Below, piece after piece: positions 52,901 through 56,912 of a stretch of 56,912 nt of DNA. The notes under the pieces were generated by a model, which worked only from the letters and a program-made list of their open reading frames with translations, searched no databases and was not told where the DNA came from. The stretch is from Opitutia bacterium (GTDB lineage: Bacteria; Verrucomicrobiota; Verrucomicrobiia; Opitutales; Opitutaceae): assembly GCA_947467625.1 (NCBI GenBank), contig CANIJN010000005.1, positions 1-56,912 of the forward strand, in the 5' to 3' direction. Position 1 is the stretch's first letter, and each line of letters starts with the position of its first letter. The translations under genes and the position numbers were made by a program.

Positions 52901-53201
52901 TCCGAAGTATAACCTGCGGGTAAACTGGAACTACGCCAGTCGCCGGCGGGCCGGATTGGTTGCGGTGGGTCGCAGCATCGAACCCAATACCTACGACTGG
53001 CGTTCCAAGAAACTAAACATCGATGTCAGCGGCGAATACTGGCTCTCGAAGCGCGTCGCACTCTTCGCCAATCTGCGCAACATTAACGATGCGCTAGATG
53101 ACATTGAGCGTGCCGGCCCGAGCACGCCGGCGGGATCTCAGCTGCGCCAACGCAACGACTACGGTTCGCTTTGGACGTTCGGCATAAAAGGGGTCTTTTA
53201 A
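49989..53201 (+). CDS. TonB-dependent receptor 5 with carboxypeptidase-regulatory-like domain
   Basis: Start ATG 49989 begins a signal peptide (SLLSVISFAFAISLLSTVRVAG); the longer frame from 49878 overlaps the previous gene and is rejected. The 1070-residue protein has a CarboxypepD-regulatory-like domain at about 32-112 (GGIEGRVLNSRNGDF, FSDASGRYRFVNLPAGQVRI). VKLDEFVVS (125-133) takes the place of the TonB box seen in the other receptors. The plug follows (FLKFLPGMTVDYAGGDARSISLGGV, GRVEVFHSPTPESPGSALVGGVNMIPR) and then a barrel ending FGIKGVF. The N-terminal domain is common in SusC-like receptors. It follows receptor 4 by 56 bp and precedes an exported oxidoreductase by 132 bp. Confidence 0.92.
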   Translation: MKSLNNWSLLSVISFAFAISLLSTVRVAGQVPAGGIEGRVLNSRNGDFLESVRITVEGTPLETFSDASGRYRFVNLPAGQVRIRAFRTGLLTLVETVVVAPGQTVQRDLSLSDMGKNATAVGETVKLDEFVVSTSREMDGAAIAINEQRFSSKMVNVVSADEFGWIAESSLGEFLKFLPGMTVDYAGGDARSISLGGVQAAYVPITVNGFSMASAASSGTGRQVELDQFSMASNIGRVEVFHSPTPESPGSALVGGVNMIPRSAFERSRPVFTGNAYVMMRDDARSLKKTAGPMSTPTYKIHPGFDFSYVVPVNKNFGFTVSGGTMKQFTWQESVNMTWRGAGNATTVAANATNGLPDTTPDKPYLTNFSVIDGARVTSRTSFGTTIDYKLTPNDRVSLAFQYAYFDAIFNNRNLIFNITRVQPGQFSSTSTKGDVGFGDMTIGSQDSRQKSGTTYMPTLVWRHDGPIWKMEAGAGFSHSGNRYASIDKGFFNAVSARRTGVTISFDDIFYLRPGRITVTDGTSGAPVDPYKLSTFVLSSATDNSSEASDTQRSAYGNIRRDFIVSGIPISLKSGAEIRQAQRDIRLFQPSFVFVGADGRATTTPTNPAGSDDGAAFLLDPSFSQHTAPFGFPQVQWIDNYKFWDLYKAHPEYFTVDQNAAYRAATTNSKLASEVVSSAYLRGDISFFDRRLKIVGGVRAEQTNVKAQGPLTDPTGNYRRDASGAVVVQRDASGRPILGANGQPLPVLIEPTTINGVSNALAISKLTLRERQMKVDKEYLRLFPNLNVSYNLRENLIARGALYTSVGRPDYNQYAGGLTLPDTELVPDSASNRISVNNAGIKAWSANTSKVRLEYYFERVGQVSVAAFRRDFRNFFGSVVLPATPEFLSLYGLDPETYGKYSVATNYNLTSSVRMEGMEFDYKQALTFLPNWARGVQAFANATATRATGDGVANMAGWTPRLFNWGVSLTRPKYNLRVNWNYASRRRAGLVAVGRSIEPNTYDWRSKKLNIDVSGEYWLSKRVALFANLRNINDALDDIERAGPSTPAGSQLRQRNDYGSLWTFGIKGVF

Positions 53202-53333
53202 CATCGGGAGCTACGTGGCTCAGGGCGACTGGCGCGGAGGGCCGAGCCGGTTGCCTGCATCAACTCGCTTCAAGGCCGGTGCATTTCTCCAACGAAAATA
53301 ATCCACATCTGAAAACTCCTTTTAGTCATCAAC

Positions 53334-54620
53334 ATGGAGCCTGCCTTTACGCCATTAGGTCGCCGTAGATTCCTGAAAGCCTCCGCGGCACTGGCTGCAG
53401 GTGCTGCTCTTGGCACCCACAACCTAACTGCCGCGGAGCGGGCCCGCTCCATCGGAGCCAATGACCGCATCCGGATCGGTATGATCGGCTGCGGCGACCG
53501 TGGGCGCACCGCGCACATGCAGGGAATCTACAAGCATCTCGCCGCTACCAATTTTGAGATCGTCGCCTTGGCCGATCCCTGGCGCATCCACCGTGAGCAG
53601 GCCAACGGCATGGTGAAGGAATGGTTCGGTCGGGAGGCGAAGCAGTTCGCGTCCTACCGAGATCTCCTCGCGATGGACGGGATCGACGCGGTGATGATCG
53701 CCTCGCCGGATTTCCATCACACGACGCACCTCGAAGCCGCAGCGAACGCAGGCAAACACATCTACGTGGAAAAGCCGCTCGCCACGGAAATGGACAAACT
53801 GGTGCGCGCCTACGATGCCGCGAAAGCGGCCCAGGCCGCGGGCAGCGTGATTCAAGTCGGCACGCAGCTGCGCAGTTTGCCGGGAATCGCGGGAGCCCGC
53901 GAATTGGTGCAGGCCGGCACCCTAGGTAAAATCACGCGCATCGACGAAACGCGCAACAGCGAGAAGCCCTACTGGTATGGCTATCTCGACCGCGACGTGA
54001 AGGAGGCCGACGTCGATTGGAAGGAGTTTTTGGGCGACCGGAAAATGCGGCCGTTCAACGCCCGTCACTACGCCGGATGGTGTGGTTACTACGAATTCTG
54101 CCAAGGCCCGGTGGCGCAGTGGGGCGCCCACTTCCTCGATCTGCTGCACTATGTCACGGGATGTGGTTTGCCAGAGTCATGCGTTTGCCTCGGCGGCGTG
54201 ACCTATTGGAAGGATGAGAACAAGTTCACGACCCCCGACAACGTCATGGCGACGTGGATGTATCCCGAGGGATTCATGGTCACCAGTTCGAACAACTTTG
54301 GAAATGGCTCCGGCAGTTCCCGGAAGTTCTACGGCGACAAGGGCACGCTTGATGTCGGCAACTGGAATGCGCCCACCTATAGCGCCGAGGGCGGTCCGAA
54401 GCGCGACGGTAAGATTCGCGGCAAGCAGAACGTGACGCCGATCGAGCGTCCCGATCATTTTCTCAACTGGCTCCAGTGCATGCGCACGGGGCAGACGCCC
54501 CACGCGTCAATCGATGCCGGTTATCAGCATGCGGTTGCTGTGCTCATGGCCACGACCTCCTACGAAACAGGGCGGCGGACTGTCTACGACCGCGCCGCTC
54601 GGGCAATTCGCACGTCATGA
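53334..54620 (+). CDS. Tat-exported Gfo/Idh/MocA family oxidoreductase
   Basis: The 428-residue protein has a Tat signal (GRRRFLKASAALAAGAALG at 9-27) and the Gfo/Idh/MocA fold: GMIGCGDRGRT, VALADPW, IYVEKPLATEMD with intact EKP, and QVGTQLRSLPG. GPVAQWGAHFLDLLHYVTG is the sugar-site segment typical of secreted family members. It is the third gene of the + strand run that starts at the IclR divergent promoter, and an FGGY kinase gene follows 88 bp later. It would act on the free sugar or polyol in the periplasm before import and phosphorylation. Confidence 0.9.
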   Translation: MEPAFTPLGRRRFLKASAALAAGAALGTHNLTAAERARSIGANDRIRIGMIGCGDRGRTAHMQGIYKHLAATNFEIVALADPWRIHREQANGMVKEWFGREAKQFASYRDLLAMDGIDAVMIASPDFHHTTHLEAAANAGKHIYVEKPLATEMDKLVRAYDAAKAAQAAGSVIQVGTQLRSLPGIAGARELVQAGTLGKITRIDETRNSEKPYWYGYLDRDVKEADVDWKEFLGDRKMRPFNARHYAGWCGYYEFCQGPVAQWGAHFLDLLHYVTGCGLPESCVCLGGVTYWKDENKFTTPDNVMATWMYPEGFMVTSSNNFGNGSGSSRKFYGDKGTLDVGNWNAPTYSAEGGPKRDGKIRGKQNVTPIERPDHFLNWLQCMRTGQTPHASIDAGYQHAVAVLMATTSYETGRRTVYDRAARAIRTS

Positions 54621-54708
54621 TGGTTTGCGCTGAGCTCCTGCGCGCTGGTTCGGCGGCATCTGGCATGCCTGACACCGTCGGTGTGACTGCTCGCGGGAGT
54701 GGGCCACC

Positions 54709-56088
54709 ATGAATTTGTCCAAAACCAGACCTCCAATAAAGTCTATCCTCGGCCTCGATATCGGCAGCACCTTTGTGAAGGCCGTGGTGTTCGACCACCG
54801 GGGCCGCGCACTCGTGTCAGCAGCGCGAAGCGTGCCAGTGCGGCGTCCGCAGCCCGGCTGGGTTGAGCGTGACGCCCTTGCGACGTGGCGCACCGTCGCG
54901 GATTTGGTGAGGCGCGTGACAGCGGGGAGAACGGTTTCCGCGATCGGAGTGACCGGCTGCGGTAATGGTGCAGTATTTGTCGCTCAAAATCTCCGCCCTC
55001 TGAGGTCCGGTATTCTCTCCAGCGATCACCGGGCCGTGGATTTCGTTCGACGTGATCCGGTGGCGCGCCAGACGGCGTATGCGGGCCAAACGTGCTCCTT
55101 GCTGCATTGGTTTCGTGCAGCGGAGCCCGTGAAAGCGCGGGAGCTTGCCTATGTCTTGGCGTGGAAAGATTTCATTCGGGCAAAGTTGACGGGCGTGATT
55201 GCGACGGAGCCGACCGATGCGGGTGCGGCGGGCTGGCTTGATGTTGCGCGGCGAAAATTGCAGGCTGATGATCCGGCGATCCCACCGCTCCGCGAAAGTC
55301 TCGCATCTGGGGGTGCAGTGACAGGTCCCGCCGCAAAGGTGACAGGACTGAGGGAAGGCACTCCGGTCTTCATGGGGTGTATCGATTGCGAAGCGGCGGC
55401 CTTGGGAAGCGGTGTATCGCGCGCAGGTGACCTCTCACTCGTCGCCGGCACGTGGTCGATAAATCAGATGTTCGCTGACCGGTTACCCAGAGGGCGTGAC
55501 TTATTTCTGGTGAATCCGGCAGTGGAGCCGGGACGATGGCTTGTGCTGGAGGGGAGCCCGACCTCGGCGGCAAATTTTGACTGGGCCGTGCGGACGTTCG
55601 CCGGAGGCAGTGCCGCGCGTGCGCTCCTGCTCGCGAGACAGGCGCGGCGAACGCCGATTCTTTTTTACCCCCACCTGCCGACGGGCGAAGGAGCCTTTCG
55701 CGACCTCGATGCGGAGCACGGGCGGGGTGAAATGTTGCGTGCGGTCATCGAAGGCGTGGCATTTGCGCACCGAGCTCACGTCGAGAAGCTCCTCGCAGGT
55801 GGATCGAAACCGCGACGGATCAGGTTGGCGGGAGGAACCGCGCGGAGTCCGTTTGTCGCTCAACTCTTCGCCGACGTGCTCGGTAGCAAAATCGAGATTC
55901 CGGCGGGTCCTGAAATTGGGGCGCTCGGGGCGGCTCTGTGCGCGGGCGTTGGCCTGGGCATTTGGCCGACCTTGCGTGTCGCGCAGGAAGTAGCAGTGCG
56001 AATTGAGGCCGCATATATGCCCCGTCCGAAAGCGCACACTGAATTGACCCGCGATTTTGTCCGGTTCTCGCAAGTTTTTCCGCCCTGA
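54709..56088 (+). CDS. FGGY-family carbohydrate kinase
   Basis: The 459-residue cytoplasmic protein has the FGGY kinase layout: phosphate-1 motif GLDIGSTFVKAVVFD at 15-29, VTGCGNGAVF, AWKDFIRAKLTG, the probable catalytic Asp226 (FMGCIDCEAAALGSGV), LSLVAGTWSI and the C-terminal RIRLAGGTARSPFVAQLFADVLG. Length is at the short end of the family. It phosphorylates a sugar or polyol with ATP; xylulose, ribulose, erythritol and carnitine-like substrates occur in the family and cannot be separated here. The presence of a GlpD-like dehydrogenase in the divergent operon favours a polyol. The glycosidase gene follows 5 bp behind its stop. Confidence 0.92.
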   Translation: MNLSKTRPPIKSILGLDIGSTFVKAVVFDHRGRALVSAARSVPVRRPQPGWVERDALATWRTVADLVRRVTAGRTVSAIGVTGCGNGAVFVAQNLRPLRSGILSSDHRAVDFVRRDPVARQTAYAGQTCSLLHWFRAAEPVKARELAYVLAWKDFIRAKLTGVIATEPTDAGAAGWLDVARRKLQADDPAIPPLRESLASGGAVTGPAAKVTGLREGTPVFMGCIDCEAAALGSGVSRAGDLSLVAGTWSINQMFADRLPRGRDLFLVNPAVEPGRWLVLEGSPTSAANFDWAVRTFAGGSAARALLLARQARRTPILFYPHLPTGEGAFRDLDAEHGRGEMLRAVIEGVAFAHRAHVEKLLAGGSKPRRIRLAGGTARSPFVAQLFADVLGSKIEIPAGPEIGALGAALCAGVGLGIWPTLRVAQEVAVRIEAAYMPRPKAHTELTRDFVRFSQVFPP

Positions 56089-56093
56089 ATCCT

Positions 56094-56912
56094 ATGACTC
56101 CACGACTATTGCTGACAGCCTTCGCCCTCGTTCTGGTTTCCTCCGCCGCTTCCGCGTCCGTGGTCATTTGGGTCGCGCCCGACGGCAAGGACGACGCTGC
56201 GGGAACGCAGGCCGCCCCGTTCGGCACCTTGCTCCGCGCCCGTGATGAGGTCCGCAAAATCGCAACCGAGGGCATGAAGGATGACATCATCATCCAACTC
56301 CGGAGCGGGGTCTATCGTCTGGAAGCCCCGATCGAGTTTGCGGCCACCGATCTCGGTGACGGCAAACATCGCGTCACAATCACGAGTGAGAACGGTGTCC
56401 GGGCGGTTCTCGCGGGGTCGCGCCCGTTGACCGGCAACTGGCGCCAGGTGAAAGGCGATCTCTGGTCGCTGCCTGTGCCGGCCGCGGCGAAGGGGGCATG
56501 GGTATTTCGCAGCTTGTTCCGCGCCGGGCGTTCCTTGCCTCGTGCGATCGAACCCAACAAGGGGTGGTTCACGGTCGTGAGTGTCGCGGACGGGCGCCGT
56601 CGGTTGCAATTGAAGGAATCCCTGCCGGCGGCGTGGCATGGATTGCAGACCGTGGAAATCAACAGCACGGCACAATGGCACTTCAACCGGCAGCCAGCGG
56701 CGGAGCTCGGGGCGGATTTTGTGGTCGGCCGGCGTCCGATCGGGACCGATGCGAGCGGAGCGCGGATATCCGACAAATCGAAGAGCCGGGTGTGGTTGGA
56801 AAACGCGGCGGAGTTTGTCGATTTCCCCGGGGAATGGTTTCTCAACCCGGAGAAGGGCGAGTTACTCTACTTCGCGTCACCGGGCGAAGATCCCAATCAC
56901 AGCCAGTTCAGC
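56094..56912 (+). CDS. Right-handed beta-helix glycosidase-like protein (partial, runs off the end)
   Basis: The frame opens at ATG 56094, 5 bp after the kinase stop, and is still open at the last base, giving 273 residues without a stop codon. It has a signal peptide (LLLTAFALVLVSSAASA), and its start WVAPDGKDDAAGTQAAPFGTL is the sequence that opens many right-handed parallel beta-helix proteins such as GH141-like and polysaccharide-lyase-like enzymes. IIQLRSGVYRLEAPIEF, VLAGSRPLTGNWRQ and GEWFLNPEKGELLYF match the N-terminal module of these proteins. The catalytic part lies outside the window. The context (oxidoreductase, kinase) suggests degradation of a glycan that feeds the kinase. Confidence 0.8.
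   Translation, partial: MTPRLLLTAFALVLVSSAASASVVIWVAPDGKDDAAGTQAAPFGTLLRARDEVRKIATEGMKDDIIIQLRSGVYRLEAPIEFAATDLGDGKHRVTITSENGVRAVLAGSRPLTGNWRQVKGDLWSLPVPAAAKGAWVFRSLFRAGRSLPRAIEPNKGWFTVVSVADGRRRLQLKESLPAAWHGLQTVEINSTAQWHFNRQPAAELGADFVVGRRPIGTDASGARISDKSKSRVWLENAAEFVDFPGEWFLNPEKGELLYFASPGEDPNHSQFS

Noticed and set aside
1-56912. tRNA, rRNA, prophage or plasmid-origin genes
   Set aside because: None recognised on either strand. Apart from the RAYT gene there is no transposase, integrase or replication gene.

Overview
The window looks like chromosomal DNA of a verrucomicrobium, most likely family Opitutaceae. This is inferred from gene content and not from a marker gene. The DNA is GC-rich. It encodes five large TonB-dependent outer-membrane receptors, four of which carry an L-S/N-P-F motif just behind the signal peptide. 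It also has several Tat-exported Gfo/Idh/MocA oxidoreductases, a DUF1501 plus planctomycete-cytochrome (PSCyt/PSD1) pair, a secreted sulfatase, secreted hydrolases and a fused SpmA-SpmB membrane protein. No rRNA, tRNA, phage or CRISPR array was recognised. The picture is that of a polymer- or glycoside-degrading heterotroph.

Layout. 1-5.4 kb (+): exported oxidoreductase, PQQ-type beta-propeller, second exported oxidoreductase, DUF3472 protein. 5.4-11 kb (-): lectin-like secreted protein, a 5'-truncated oxidoreductase gene, a RAYT transposase with flanking REP palindromes, and TonB receptor 1. 11.1-11.9 kb (-): a Phd/VapC-like toxin-antitoxin pair with a palindromic operator. 12-17.2 kb (-): SpmA-SpmB fusion, sulfatase, and a double alpha/beta hydrolase whose first domain lacks the nucleophile. 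17.5-27.1 kb (+): two-component system (histidine kinase with an OB-like sensor region, LuxR-type regulator), TonB receptor 2, then four tightly packed secreted-protein genes (beta-sandwich, six-bladed PD40 protein, two-domain VOC protein, TIM-barrel hydrolase-like protein).

27.3-39.8 kb (-): a long co-directional cluster of PSCyt/PSD1 protein, DUF1501 protein, exported sugar isomerase, M14 carboxypeptidase, TonB receptor 3, alpha/beta hydrolase and FAD oxidoreductase. 39.8-40.7 kb: intergenic DNA with one small membrane-protein gene and a hairpin. 40.7-47.6 kb (-): a compact six-gene catabolic operon (IclR regulator, SDR, FAD oxidoreductase, GlpD-like dehydrogenase, DhnA-type aldolase, GPH symporter). 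It is separated by a tandem 16-bp operator from divergent genes on the + strand: TonB receptors 4 and 5, an exported oxidoreductase, an FGGY kinase and a beta-helix glycosidase cut by the window end.

How it may work together. Receptors import oligomers, secreted hydrolases and oxidoreductases process them in the periplasm, and the symporter takes the product into the cytoplasm. In the 40.7-56.9 kb locus the FGGY kinase, GlpD-like dehydrogenase and class I aldolase form a plausible kinase-oxidation-cleavage route for a polyol or unusual sugar. That pathway and its substrate are inference. The 20.4-27.1 kb module and the 40.7-56.9 kb locus are the best candidates for undescribed utilisation systems.
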